Shown here in pieces: positions 36,510 through 47,600 of a DNA stretch of 64,000 bases; position 1 is the stretch's first letter, and every line of letters begins with the position of its first letter. The notes under the pieces were generated by a model that was not told the DNA's origin, searched no databases, and worked only from the letters and a program-made list of their open reading frames with translations. This DNA is from Micropterus salmoides (Eukaryota > Chordata > Actinopteri > Centrarchiformes > Centrarchidae). The stretch is taken from positions 9,876,384 to 9,940,383 of the forward strand of contig NW_024040485.1 of assembly GCF_014851395.1 (NCBI RefSeq), read 5' to 3'. A program made the translations under genes and the position numbers.

Positions 36510-37759
36510 TAGTGTTGTAGTCAAGACCGCCCAAACCGAGACCAAGTCAAGACCAAGACCAGAGTCAGCGGTAGCGCTACAGTGTCCACTGTGTTGACTT
36601 TGCTGGCCAAGCAGGCTAACTTCCGGTTTAGACCTCTGCTAACATGGGGGTAAAATTGTATATGTGTGGCTAGTATAGCCTTTTCAAAAGTTATCGACCG
36701 AATAAATCGCATTCTGATAGCGAAACGAGTCATTTCGCTCGGGTTGTGACGGTCAAATATATTGCTCCACCGTGTTACAGCTGCTGTTTTGGCTGCTAGT
36801 AAAAGTTACTTCAAAGCATGGGGCACTTCCTGTCGGCTTGGAGGCATTGCGAGGCTACCAAGGGGGTAAGCCACAGTTGAAATAGTGAAGCCGACCAAAG
36901 CCTGTATAGACGGTTCCATGTAGGCCCAAAAATGACATCAAAGCCCTGTGACATTCCGTCGCACATGAGAGATGTAACCGTATTGCTTAGATTATAAACT
37001 CTCAGTGAATCTAAAACAACTATTCGGCCATCAGTAAAGCTACTTTGGTGTTTGGCAGGTGAGCCTTGTAGGTGGGCTGATTAAACAGCGACGATCCGTG
37101 TCAGACAAACACACTAAACCATGAAACTTTTTGTTGGTGCAGCTATGCAGCTACCAGAATTATGGTGTTTCTGCCATTGCTCTACGTTATTAAACCACGG
37201 TTATGCTGTGCGATCATACACAGGAGATGCTGGTGCCAACAGGAAGTAGCCCTGTAGTAGTATTTTACTGGTCCAAAACTGGCTTCATACTGGCCTTATA
37301 CTGTCTATGGAGGCTACCCAGCCGATCACTCATAGTGCTTACGGTCCGCGTCGCCTCGACGTGTAGTTACAGTTTTGAGGAGGTGTACGTCAGGCTACAG
37401 CGTAGGGTAGGGGGCTATGCAGAGGCTACGCCGTCAATTCAACGCAGAAATATAAATTACACTTAAGAGCTGAAATCATCGGAAGCATCTTAATTCAACA
37501 CTCCTTTTCCATGCTAACCATCGCAGGGAGTGGTGACAGTCGTTATTAACAGTAATAACATATTTTTAAATAGGGTTATTGGTTGCATTTGAAGCAAAAG
37601 GTTTTACATCCAATCAAAGTTAGGATGTTAACAAATAATCAGACATTGAAAAAGCTTTTTATTGATATTCCCAAAGTTATGGTCTTGACAGGTCTTAAAG
37701 GAAATAAAATCCCGAGTCCTCTATGCCCGAGACCGAGACAAGACCAAGTACAAATGCTA
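36510..37759. mobile_element. Nested inverted-repeat DNA transposon inside the hAT element
   Basis: The left end TAGTGTTGTAGTCAAGACCG and the reverse complement of the right end (TAGCATTTGTACTTGGTCTT) belong to a fish family with ends of the form CAGTGTTGTAGTCAAGTCC. Repeats of AAGACCAAGACC and GAGACCGAGACAAGACC lie just inside the two ends. The interior (36590-37690) has two GC-richer blocks with further repeats, including CTACGCCGTCAATTCAACGC near 37427-37446. No TSD could be confirmed (4 of 8), so superfamily is uncertain. No intact frame. Confidence 0.55.
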
Positions 37760-37770
37760 GTTTTCATTAC

Positions 37771-37810
37771 TTAACGGGGCTATTTGTAGTTTTTTATTGA
37801 AATGAATAAA
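37771..37810 (+). repeat. TTAA-type transposon end, same family as 12591-13549
   Basis: TTAA is followed by CGGGGCTATTTGTAGTTTTT, nearly identical to the right terminus at 13549 read outward-in (AGGGGCTATATGTAGTTTTT). No partner end was found within the nested block, so it is one end only. Confidence 0.55.
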
Positions 37811-38511
37811 TTTTTATTGGGTGGCCTCTATGCTGCTTTCTACGTGTAGATTTTGCGTCAGAAATTAATTTGCTTAAGTAGGCTGCGATGCCCATGCATG
37901 CTCCCTAGCCTCTAGCCTATGTCTACAGATGAAGAATTGGAGTCCGCTAACACCAGAAAACAACCGGCCTGCAGCAAAAGACCAACTACAACACAAACTC
38001 GACTTAAGGATAAAAAATGTTTATGTGCTTGAATATAAAAACTGACCCAGAGTGGGCTTTCATCTTAATGGAAAATTAAGCTAAAATTTAGACAAATCAT
38101 GTGAAATATATTGTGATCTTGTGTTTTAGTTGGCTCAAGTGAGATAATGTTAGTTTGGCTGCTTAACGCCGACCAGCTGCTAACGTTATCCGGTGCAAAA
38201 TTCTACCGTTGTATTGCTTGCCACATTACTTCACCAGCTAACATGGTCCATATTATTATCCTATGTACCACCGATATTATGTCAAAGTGTTGATTTTAGC
38301 CTGTAAGAAATGATGTAACGGTACAAGTAAATGTGGAGAGATTTGTTCTACAAGCCAATGGTGATGCAATCGTTCAACTTTGATTTATTGTTGTTTTGCA
38401 GATGCTCTGGTGCACAGCTTCTTTGCCGGTCTCAGTCGCTATAACTTATGTGACCTTGAAGTGTAACATGAAGCTTCAACCAGTCACAGCTTTTTTTGCA
38501 CGGGGTCACAA

Positions 38512-38536
38512 GTCAAAAAGTTGGGAATCCCAGTTT
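38512..38536 (-). repeat. hAT-like right terminus fragment
   Basis: GGGGTCACAAGTCAAAAAG then TTGGGAATCCCAG resembles the end of a widespread hAT family (reverse complement CTGGGATTCCCAA). The matching left end was not identified. Confidence 0.35.
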
Positions 38537-38679
38537 TGTATTTTATAAGCTTGTATGTTTGTTAATGTGTAAAAATTATAATATTTCCCTCTGAAATGCT
38601 GGAGTAGAAGTCAGAAAAAGCATCATGAGGAAAGTATCTCAGAATTGTACTTCAGTACTTTAATTACTTTCCACTACTA

Positions 38680-38687
38680 AACTCAAT
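38680..38687. repeat. hAT target-site duplication, right copy
   Basis: AACTCAAT, partner of 36341-36348. Confidence 0.6.
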
Positions 38688-39886
38688 GAAAACTGTGGTT
38701 TGTGTATTAAATAAGCCAAGCAATGCATTAATTTATTACTATAATTCTAATGTTAAATTGTGAAAAGTGAAAGCCAACTGAACAGTATACAGAATGTGTT
38801 TTGAACTTGTTCCAAACAAACCTTGAAGAATAAAAGTTTGACCACAAGAGGTACTGTCATAACTTATTCACTAGCAAGTGAGGACTCATGTTTTGACACC
38901 TAACTTCAAAGTATCTGGATTCTATTTCATGTTGGCATTGGGGGGAAAGTCAAAAGGATGCCAAATGCAAAATCCGTCACCGAGGTCAAAGCTTCTTCCC
39001 AAGATGACAGAGGGGTCGACAGATTCATTGTCAGTGCAGCGATACAATGCCACCTGTCCTTGAAATCCTGTTCTAAGCATTAGCTTTGTCTTTTCTATCC
39101 AGCGTGACCAGCTCTCTTTTCTCTTTAGCTGCTCTTTCATCTGTTATTTAATGGAGGGATTGCCGACATGAAAGACATGACCACTTTGCCTTTCATCACA
39201 ATGACATCATCCCTCTGGCTACACCTGAGAACTTTTCTCATTAAAATGAAATGCTGCATATTAAGATAAAATCCTATATATCACTCCTGTTGTTGAGGAG
39301 AGTTTAATCAAACGTCCCGCTTAGACATAAGGGTTTGCTATATCATGAGTATGATTTTAAAATGAGTTTTACACCATTTTATTGTTCTTGTTTTGATCCA
39401 GAATATGCACCATTATCAACTCAAAGTTCTTCTGTGAGCTGCTCTCCTATATTTTAGCACCTAACACATTCCCTCAGTGACCAATTTTCTATTCATATTC
39501 TTCATATGTGTTTGTAATCTATCAATCAATATTGTCATTCTGGTTTTCCAACTTGTAATTTTACTACTGTTATTTCTGTATATTCCGTACACATCTATTG
39601 CATGTCTGTCCATCCTGGAAGAGGGATCCCGCCTCTTTCCCTTTTGGGACATATCAAAGGTCTTATGATAGAAGGTGTCATATATGCTGCACAGAAAAAG
39701 CTCTTTGATGACTTTCTTTAGTATTTTTCATAGTTTTGATCATAATTCCTATTGGTCATGATAACATTGTTCTTCCCAAAGTAATTCCAGAGATCGCATC
39801 GCTACCATGAAGTCTGACACAAAACACATGCATTCAGTCACATGCATTGAGACAATAATCAGTTAGCTTAACTTCAAATGTGCCTT
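38688..39886. other. Unassigned sequence, no gene seen
   Basis: About 1.2 kb without a recognised gene or repeat. The frames at 38878-39140 overlap on opposite strands and carry no domain. Confidence 0.5.
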
Positions 39887-40630
39887 CAGGATGTTAAAAC
39901 CTGGATGACCTGTAATTTTCTAATGTTAAACTCAGATAAAACTGAAGTTAGAATCTAGTTATTGTGTATTCATTATCTAGAGATATAGTCACTCTGGATG
40001 GCATCTCCCTGGCCTCTAGTACCACTGTGAGGAATGTCGGGGTTACCTTTGATCAGGACATGTTGTTTAACTATCACATTAACCAAATTTCAAGGACCGC
40101 TTTTTTTCACCTATGTAATATTGCAAAAATCAGGAACATCCTGTCTAAAAATTATGTAGAAAAACTAGAAAAACTTGTTCCTTCTAGGCTGGATTACTCC
40201 AATTCCTTATTATCAGGCTGCTCGAAGAAGTCCATTAAGACTCTTCAGCTGATCCAGAACGCTGCAGCACGTTTTCTGACAGGAATCAGGAAAAGAGATC
40301 ACATTTCTGCTGTTTTAGCTTCTCTGCTATGTCTTCCTGTAAAATCTAGAATAGAATGTAAAATCCTTCTGCTCACCTACAAAGCTCTTAATGGTCAGGC
40401 ACCATCTTATCTTAAAGAGCTCATAGTACCTTACTACCCCACCAGAGCACTGCGCTCCCAGAATGCAGGGTTACTTGTTGCTCCTAGAGTTTCCAAAAGT
40501 AGAATGGGAGCCAGAGCGTTCAGCTATCAAGCTCCTCTCCTGGGGAACCAGGTTCCAGTTTGGGTTCAAGAGGCAGACACCGTTTAAGAGTAGTCTTAAG
40601 ACTTTCCTCTTTGATAAAGCTTATAGTTAG
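39887..40630 (+). pseudogene. L2 LINE reverse transcriptase, C-terminal remnant
   Basis: From 39964 to 40587 an open frame of 207 codons encodes the end of an L2-type reverse transcriptase: VGVTFDQDMLFNYHINQISR, SRLDYSNSLLSGC, LQLIQNAAARFLTG, ILLLTYKALNGQAPSYL and LRSQNAGLLVAPRVSKSRMG. It lacks the catalytic (F/Y)ADD region, which lies upstream and is lost. The 39887-39963 part is in a different frame, showing an earlier deletion. At 40585 the frame stops prematurely; the usual ending FKSSLKTFLFDKAYS continues in another frame to 40630, consistent with a small deletion. This is non-functional. Confidence 0.88.
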
Positions 40631-41002
40631 GGCTGGCTCCCTAGTTATGCTGCTATAGGCCTAGACTGCTGGGGGACATCCCATGATGCACTGAGCTCCT
40701 CTCTCCTCGTCTTTCTCTCCCTCTGTATGAAACCTCATTCCATTAATGCATGTTACTAACTTGACTTCTTCCCTTTCCCGTAGTCTTGTGCTTTCTCGTC
40801 CATCTCCTCTCTCCTCCCATCACTTTCTGCCTCTTAAAAGGAAGTTTTTCCTTGCCTCTGTCGCCTAGTACTTGCTCTTGGTGGGAATTGTTGGGTTTCT
40901 GTAAATAACATCACAGAGTACGGTCTAGACCTGCTCTTCTATGAAAAGCACTCAGTTGTTGTGATTTGGCACTATATAAATAAAACTGAATTGAATTGAA
41001 TT
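39887..41002 (+). mobile_element. 5'-truncated L2-clade LINE
   Basis: The insert begins inside the reverse transcriptase reading frame and continues through the 3' UTR to a short tandem tail of TTGAA units (AACTGAATTGAATTGAATT, ending about 41002). The 3' UTR contains GGAAGTTTTTCCTTGCCTC and GCACTATATAAATAAAACTG, typical of fish L2 (Maui-like) elements. 5' truncation is normal for target-primed reverse transcription. No TSD was found. The clade is inferred from the protein and microsatellite-like tail. Confidence 0.85.
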
Positions 41003-41198
41003 ACAAACTCCACCAGTATGTTGTGTACTTCCACTTGATACCTGCATATCATGTCAATTTGCTATGCCCCACATACTGGCCTGAAAGATCTGCATTTAGA
41101 TGTCCAGAATCGAGTATACACAGGCACACAACACTTGAACCTACAGCACTAGAGCATAGCATTTTAGTCCGTTTGTGAGTGTTGGCTGAAAGAAGGTT

Positions 41199-41242
41199 TT
41201 TTAAACCAGATGTTTATCCTTTTTAAACCAGATGTTTATCCT
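41199..41242. repeat. Perfect 22 bp tandem duplication
   Basis: The 22 bp unit at 41199-41220 (starting TTTTAAACCAG, ending TTTATCCT) repeats exactly at 41221-41242. Confidence 0.9.
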
Positions 41243-41997
41243 GCTTTGCTGTCTTCTTATCTGGGAGATAAGACCTTTGGGACCTGTGGATTTGCAATGC
41301 TCTTAATGAAAAAAGGCATATTTGAAAATATGTATAGGTAATTAATATATATCCTGGACTATCTGTGTGTTTGAGAAAGAGGGGGAAAGATAAGGAGAAG
41401 GCATCGCTGGGTGTGTCTTCTTAATGCCATTAATTACAAGGCTCAGACATGCTGTAACATTAGTAGTTTCACTTTAGATTTTAAGCAAACCCCTTGAACT
41501 GCTTCACTGATCTTAACAGAGGCTTTCTATATTTTTATTTAAGTAGTAATGTTTTGCTGTACTTGGTCCCCTGGAGACTGTAGCGACATCTTCAATAGAA
41601 CACCTGTCCTTATCAGTGTGCTTGACCTATTTCCCCAGCTTCTTTGCTTCATCCCTCCCTCTGTGCTTGGGCTACAGAGGACAGGTAATCCCATTGACAC
41701 TAGCAGAGACTGATGTAGTGCACCTGTGATCTGGTTATCTATCTCAATCGCAGATACGGTTCACCTTCTGAGGTTCTTGTAAGAGTTATAGGGTTGTCAT
41801 AGACCACTGATTAGTGATCACCTAAGTAGGCATTAAACTAGATGTTATTGAGGATAACCATGATCACCCTACAGTGAATGCTGTTGGGGAAGGGGCGTAA
41901 ATTCAAGATAAAAAAGTACTAATATTTATAAAATCACTGAACTAGAGAGGAAGAGGAGACCTTGATGATATACTTTAGCAGAACACTATGGATCATA

Positions 41998-42000
<3 letters not shown>

Positions 42001-42049
<49 letters not shown>
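42001..42049. repeat. (TA)n microsatellite
   Basis: About 24 uninterrupted TA units, a likely polymorphic and fragile tract. Confidence 0.95.
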
Positions 42050-42052
<3 letters not shown>

Positions 42053-44020
42053 GCTTGTGTAAATTATTTAAATACTAGAGTGAAAACTAAAACACATGGA
42101 ATAATGTTTGTGCTCTTATTTTCTAGGAAAACCTCTGAATTAAAAAAGTACGAGTTCTGCACAAAACAGCACACAAATCTGACGGGTGAGAGTTGCTGCA
42201 TTATGAAAACAAACATAAAACAAACTAACATAAGGCAAAGAAAATATAAAAGTAGCCTGAGCATGGTCAATAAAGTGAAACTGCTAAACATAAACAAACT
42301 TAAATATTGATGGAGGATGTGACTCTCCTGGGAGCAAAAGCAAAGGCGTCTTCTGGTGCCTCTGCGTCTGCCTGAGCTGCAGCGAAGCACAGGGAGCTTC
42401 TGCAACTATAAAAGATGTTAAGTAGTGAATGCAGTCACTACCATTGCTGGGCCTCTAGGTGCTTAACTCGTTTTTTTACTCATTTTAAAACATAATGTGC
42501 ACTTTGTTTTATCACAACAGTGCAACTCAATCCGTCCGAGTTGTCCACTCATTCAATTAATCGATTTTGCTGTCATCAGCCACTCTCTCCTGTGTGCTCT
42601 CTCTATCCTGTGCAGTCTCTCTTCCTCTTCGACGTCTCTGCGGGCTCTTGATGGCAGCCAAACGGTCATAGCGAGGCCCAGCAGGTATTTAGGCTTTCAA
42701 CGGCTCAGGATAATGTGCATCTAGTGCATGAGGCTAAAAATGTAGCTACTCAGGCCCCCCTAATTCATTTAGCAAAGCCCAAGGAGGCTATGCGCGAGAT
42801 ATGTAAAATCCATCAGCTGGCAAACAAACTGCCTCCTAGAAGCCGAGATGAGTGTATGGAAGAGTTTCAATCCTCTGTCACAATGGCTGCTCACCATCAG
42901 ATGAGAACTGAAAAATTGCATGGTATGATATATTGTGAAGGTACATAACAGGAAAAGAGAAGGCAGAAGTGTTGATTAGTCGCAGTACTATCAGATCCAA
43001 TCTATTTTCTTTGGCTTTGGTGGTGAATTTCACAGGTTTTCCTGATGGTTGTTTTTTATCTGCTACAGTCAAGCAGGTTGCATCTCAGGTTGTGCGGGAG
43101 ATGCTCATCTTTCTTACTAAGGAAACCAGGGCAACCACCTTCTGACAACTCCCTCGACTCCCCTGGCTTACAGAGTCAGACAGCAAACACATGCATACAC
43201 ACAGGCACACGCCAACACATACTGTAGGTGGTGATAGACATCTAAGAGGAGGAACACATCCGCACACATACTGTATAAGGTGATGCTGGCAGATGGATTG
43301 ATAGGGAGTTAGCAAAGCATAGACAAATGTGCAGTAAGTGCAATTCATTTTACTGTTTGTTATTAATCACACAATCCTATTACCTGTTTAAAATGCGTCT
43401 CTGTCAATGTGACAAATCTCTGTACCATTTCAAATGCTACAAATATTTTCAGTGTTCTCCTAAAAAATGTTATACCCAACTGTTTTTCTAGCATGGTGGG
43501 GTTTATTAAAAATTGATTGAGACTTGTCTGCCCAGATGTATTAAAGAAAAAATGTCATCTGCAAACTTTTTTATGTATTCACACTCACACCAAATTTTCT
43601 CTCATGGCGACAGAGGTACTGAGACCTTTTCTTTGACTGATGTGCTGTGGCACAAGTTGTCTTCAACTGACACGAGGACTGCAGAGGGTTTTGACAGTGT
43701 TCACTCCAAATATCCTGCTCCAAGTGGAGCTGATCAGAATAGACACCTCTCTCAGCACTGCTAGGCGAGCTCCACATCACAGTCTGTCACCACTGTCAAA
43801 AAGTGGGGACTGCAGTTGGATGCTCACTTTACAACATGGCGATGGCCTGTAACATCTTGTTAAACTCTCGAATATGTCAGTTTTTCTTTTCTCAGACCAT
43901 GTTTTAAGTATCGGTCTGGACTTTTTATACACAAAGTATAATATGGCCTTCTAAGTGGATTGGAAATGGCCGAAAATATATCAACAAATGCAGTGACTTC
44001 AGCATGAATCAGTGTTTAAG

Positions 44021-44640
44021 GCTACATTCAGACTGCAGGCAAAAGTGGCCCAAATCAGATTTTATTTTTGCTCATAAGTGACTAAGATCTGTACACAGCA
44101 CACATCACATGGATCTTTTCAATTCTGATTTGGGACACTTTTATATGTGGTCCTGATACGTTTTTTTCACAAAGTGAAGTATGAACATTCAAATTGGAAT
44201 TCATGCGACAATTACATCATTCTCACGCTGGTGGGAGTCACAGTGAATACAATCATGGAAGATAGTGGTGATGGAGGTAGTCAGTGGAGGGACAGTGAGG
44301 TGTTAGAACTCAAGTATTTGGGGTGACACTACTGTATAAACAAAACTTGAGGGGTTATATTGTAACCGTTCCATGTTTGAAAGCATATTGAATCAAATGG
44401 CCAAATGGTGCCACAGAAGAACATGGCTGCAGTGTCAGAGAAAGGTTTAAGTGTTGGCTTAACATATAAATAAAGCCATAACCTCTGACTTCAGTAACCT
44501 CCATATTTACTTCAGTACGACAGCGTGCTGTGTGTTAAGTCTTTCTTATTTCTTTTTTGCACATGTGTGTCAGTTCAGGACCATGACCAGTTCACACTGG
44601 AATCCGATACAGGCCACATTTAAAAAATAATGTGAACAGC
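44021..44640. mobile_element. MITE-like repeat starting GCTACATTCAGACTG
   Basis: The left end GCTACATTCAGACTGCAGGC with AGTGGCCCAAATCAGATT inside pairs loosely with the right end, whose reverse complement contains GCTGTTCACATTATT and TGTGGCCTGTATCGGATT. The form is that of a fish MITE with GGCTACATTCACACTGCAGG termini. The copy is old, and no TSD was definable. No coding frame. Confidence 0.55.
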
Positions 44641-44659
44641 TAATAAATAAATAAATAAA
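44641..44659. repeat. (AATA)n tract
   Basis: About four TAAA units following the MITE-like repeat. Confidence 0.8.
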
Positions 44660-44667
44660 ACACATCT

Positions 44668-44741
44668 GCTATTTTGGCCAGGTCTCTCTTGAAAAAGAGT
44701 TTTTAAATCTCAATGAGATCATCTGGGTAAATAAAGGTAGA
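44668..44741 (+). mobile_element. 3' end of a non-LTR retrotransposon
   Basis: The sequence runs TTTTGGCCAGGTCTCTCTTG, AAAAAGAGTTTTTAAATCTC, AATGAGATC, then GGGTAAATAAAGGTAG and an A-rich stretch. This is the short 3' tail with hairpin and AATAAAGGT ending seen on a high-copy fish LINE/SINE group. Only about 75 bp survives, so it is a heavily 5'-truncated insertion. Confidence 0.55.
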
Positions 44742-46304
44742 AAAAAAACATCCAAGCAATAATTCTGAATTGAAGGCTTGAAAGTTCCTCCTCATTTAAG
44801 GTATAAAATATCACATATCTGTAAGAAGTAAACCGGAACAAACTACACAACATAACGCCTCTGTGATATGCAAGCAACAAGCCAGCAACAAGCCAGCAAC
44901 AAGCTAGCAACAAGTTAGCGGACTGACTTCAGTCCAAAATGGCAGTGGCATCTCTGGCAGCTCTGCTGATGCAATGCAATGGAACAACCAATTAGCTTTA
45001 AGTTCTTGTCAATGTAAGATATTTGCCAACACTAGGGGTGCATTCCCCACCACACTGACTTCATGTTTTTAATCTTTTGTTTGATTAAGTTAAACCAAAA
45101 TCTAAAATTCACATCAGTCATAGCAACCTTTTCTGTAGCCCTTTAAGTCTCCTTCCTCTAAAGACAGCCAGAAGGTAACTCACAAAGTACATGCTGCATT
45201 CCTGCTGAGCCCTCTGGTGATAATAGCCTCCCAATGTTCAGGTACTAACAATAGATGGTGTGAATTAGTAAAAGTTAAGGAAGGACAGAACAAGTCATTT
45301 GGGTAATAGGACCTTGTAATAATCTCATTAAAAAAGAGAGAGATTAGCGCAGGCCGAGACCATTATCCCAATCCATTCCGTATTTATTACTTTAGTTTTG
45401 TGGTGCTTTTCTCATCAGCCACTTGATTGGGATTCTACTTCAATGTTTGGCTGCAGGGCAGGGTGGCTGGAGAGAGCTTCCAACAACACACAGGTAAAGT
45501 GAAATCTCAGAGTGATGGAGCTTTCCCTGGTGAATTGGCAACATGGCTAATGGCCTTGCTCTGGGCCTGCCCAGGCATTGCTTGTCGATACACTTCTCTT
45601 CCGTTTTGCCACTTGCCAGTTCCCATCTGGAGCCAATTCATGAACTGAGATGGTGTGTACCTTTCCCACGAGGTCACCGCCTGTCTCCGCATAACACTTA
45701 GCCCCAGTCCTCCCCTCAACATCCCCTCTCGTCCTCTGTCCTCGCTCCACTGAGCTTCTCTTCATTGTGACAGGCCGTACATTGCAGTGCATTACAGTGA
45801 GTCTACTTCCTCTTTACTGTAAGGGTTTTATTTCTGAAGAAAGTGCTACAGTGGGCCACTGAATACAGCCAAAGCACCACTTCACCATATATGTGTGTTT
45901 AATCACTTATGTAGAATGTGAACAACTTGCATATCACAGAGGGGTCAAAAAAACGGATAAAAAATGGAATATTGTAGTAAAATAAATGTATTTAATATAT
46001 TTTAGTATGATGCCTGCAGAGGACGAACAGATTAATGCAGATACCTGAGTGAAATTAAATGGAATTGACTTTTTTTCAAATCCTGCTTAATACAGGACAA
46101 ACGTCATGTAGGTTGAAAGACTATGAGTCGCTGGCCATTAAACAAAGTTCTCTGAATGTTTATTTATTATGTTATGTTTGTCTTTGCATCAATAAATATT
46201 CACGTGATTGCCGGGAACTCACAGTTCAGCAAAGAAACACTATCTGGGGAACCACAAACTACTAAAAAATCTAACCAGGGATATGCTAGATGAACATACA
46301 GCAA
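44742..46304. other. Unassigned sequence, candidate conserved stretch
   Basis: No gene was recognised. The 44873-44916 tandem repeat lies within. The part 45420-45790 is clearly less AT-rich than its surroundings, repeat-free and open on several overlapping frames, none with a domain. It is a reasonable candidate for conserved non-coding DNA, based only on composition. Confidence 0.4.
44873..44916. repeat. 11 bp tandem repeat, four units
   Basis: Unit AGCAACAAGCC at 44873-44883 and 44884-44894, then AGCAACAAGCT and AGCAACAAGTT. The divergence is at the last two bases of the later units. Confidence 0.9.
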
Positions 46305-46312
46305 CTTTTAAT
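46305..46312. repeat. hAT target-site duplication, left copy
   Basis: CTTTTAAT, matching CTATAAAT at 47196-47203 at 6 of 8 positions. Confidence 0.55.
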
Positions 46313-47195
46313 TAGGGATGCACCGAAATGAAAATTCTTGACCAAAGCCAAAACTAAATATAATGAAAAAATTTGCCAAATACCGAACAAGTACATTCAC
46401 ATATTTGACTTTTTTTATCGTTGCATGAATTTAATAGTCAAAATGTGCTTTTAAGTGTTAAGTGTTTCCCTCCAGATTTGGAAAGACTATGGTGGTGGGT
46501 CCAAGGCCTAAGAAGGTCCGGTAAAATAAATTACATGTGTCCATTTACTTTTAATGTACACATGTAATATGTTTTATACTTTCTGTGAATATAATCCAGT
46601 CTTATTTCCATCCTGTATAGACACCTTATTTTGAAAACCGGACGTTGTCACATGTGTATCTCGTGCTAAATTCATCAAGTCCGACCCAACACGATAAATG
46701 TTGTATGTGGTTCTCGTATGGCCTAACATGAAGACTTCATAGCCTCTCTTCAGGCAAGACTCTCATACTGCAACACTTGTCTTTGTAAATAGAGAAAGTG
46801 ACAGGATAAAGTCGCTAACCTGCCTGTCAGCTCGCTCTGGTCTGTTTTAGTGGATTTACCATAAGGGTTTGAATACATGTGCATTCCAAATGTGGGTGCG
46901 GCTTAGTCGCCTTCTCAAAAACCAGTGATAAGCCAGAAACACTCAAAGCGGGTCAAACAATTTGTTGCCTTTTCTAAGAAGTCAGCCACAGATGGAGTGG
47001 ATGTGCTAGGAGACAATTCAGCAGAACAGTGTCTGCAAACGGCGATCTTTAAAATTATTCCACACTTCCACACCGACATGTCAACGTAATTGTTCGGTAA
47101 AATTTAATCGGTGTTTTGACTTATAACACCTATAGTGCTATTTTTGCTATTTTAGGCCGATTAACTTCGGTGGCCAAACATTCGGTGCATCCCTA
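46313..47195. mobile_element. Non-autonomous hAT transposon, TAGGGATGCACCGA family
   Basis: The left end TAGGGATGCACCGAAATGAA and the reverse complement of the right end (TAGGGATGCACCGAATGTTT) agree over the first 15 bases exactly. This is the terminus of a well-known vertebrate hAT (Charlie-like) family. The subterminal CCAAAGCCAAAAC and CCACCGAAGTTAATCGG blocks fit too. A degraded 8 bp TSD flanks it. The 883 bp interior lacks a transposase frame. Confidence 0.85.
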
Positions 47196-47203
47196 CTATA
47201 AAT

Positions 47204-47600
47204 TTATGTGTACACATATGAGGAATTTGACTCTGGCTTGTATATTGCTCACGATGTGCTTACTCATACAAAAATACAAAATACAATAAATATACAATAA
47301 TAAAAATAAAATAAAATCAGACACAGGCTTCAGTGTAGACAACACAAATATACACACTATAAACAAAAACAATCTAGACATATTGACAAATAGTGCAGTG
47401 AGCAGAGTGCAAAGGATGCAGGAGTATGTACATGTCGGAGGAGGATGTGATATACAGGTACATATACATGCATACATGTACACAGTGCAATGAAGCATAG
47501 TGCAAAGGATGCTGGAATAAAAATGTATTTTGTGCAGGAGTAATGACTTGAGGTAGGTGGATTTGGTATACAGTATCTACAATCTGACAATATAACAGTA
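47204..47600. repeat. Repetitive AT-rich block with GTGCAAAGGATGC repeats
   Basis: AATACAATAAATATACAATA- and AAATAAAATAAAAT-type simple sequence is followed by two copies of AGTGCAAAGGATGC (47407-47420 and 47500-47513) with TACATG repeats between. The frames on the minus strand are by-products. It may derive from a LINE 3' UTR, but the family is not identified. Confidence 0.4.

Larger units (their letters stand above)
36349..38679. mobile_element. Old hAT transposon expanded by nested insertions
   Basis: The left end CAGAGGTGGAAGAAGTACTC and the right end ACTTTCCACTACTA (reverse complement TAGTAGTGGAAAGT) match the CAGNGGTGGAAAGTA termini of a very common fish hAT MITE rich in AAGTACT and AGTACTTTAATTAC boxes. 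Recognisable parts are only about 36349-36508 and 38540-38679. The 2 kb between is later sequence: the element at 36510-37759, a TTAA-type end at 37771, and a further hAT-like end near 38512-38536. Degraded 8 bp duplications flank the whole. Confidence 0.7.
41003..44010. other. Mostly unassigned sequence
   Basis: No gene was recognised. It contains the 22 bp tandem duplication at 41199-41242 and the (TA)n tract at 42001-42049. A plus-strand frame at 42715-42948 (77 codons, charged, containing EAMREICKIHQLANKLPPRS) is of slightly protein-like composition but has no motif I recognise and no visible splice context. The area 42560-42900 is less AT-rich and repeat-free. Confidence 0.45.

Noticed and set aside
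36349..38679. LTR retrotransposon with 2 kb between similar ends
   Set aside because: The ends are inverted, not direct, repeats, and match hAT termini with an 8 bp duplication.
42715..42948. 77-codon charged frame, considered as an exon
   Set aside because: Composition is protein-like but no family motif was recognised, and no convincing splice sites could be assigned by eye.
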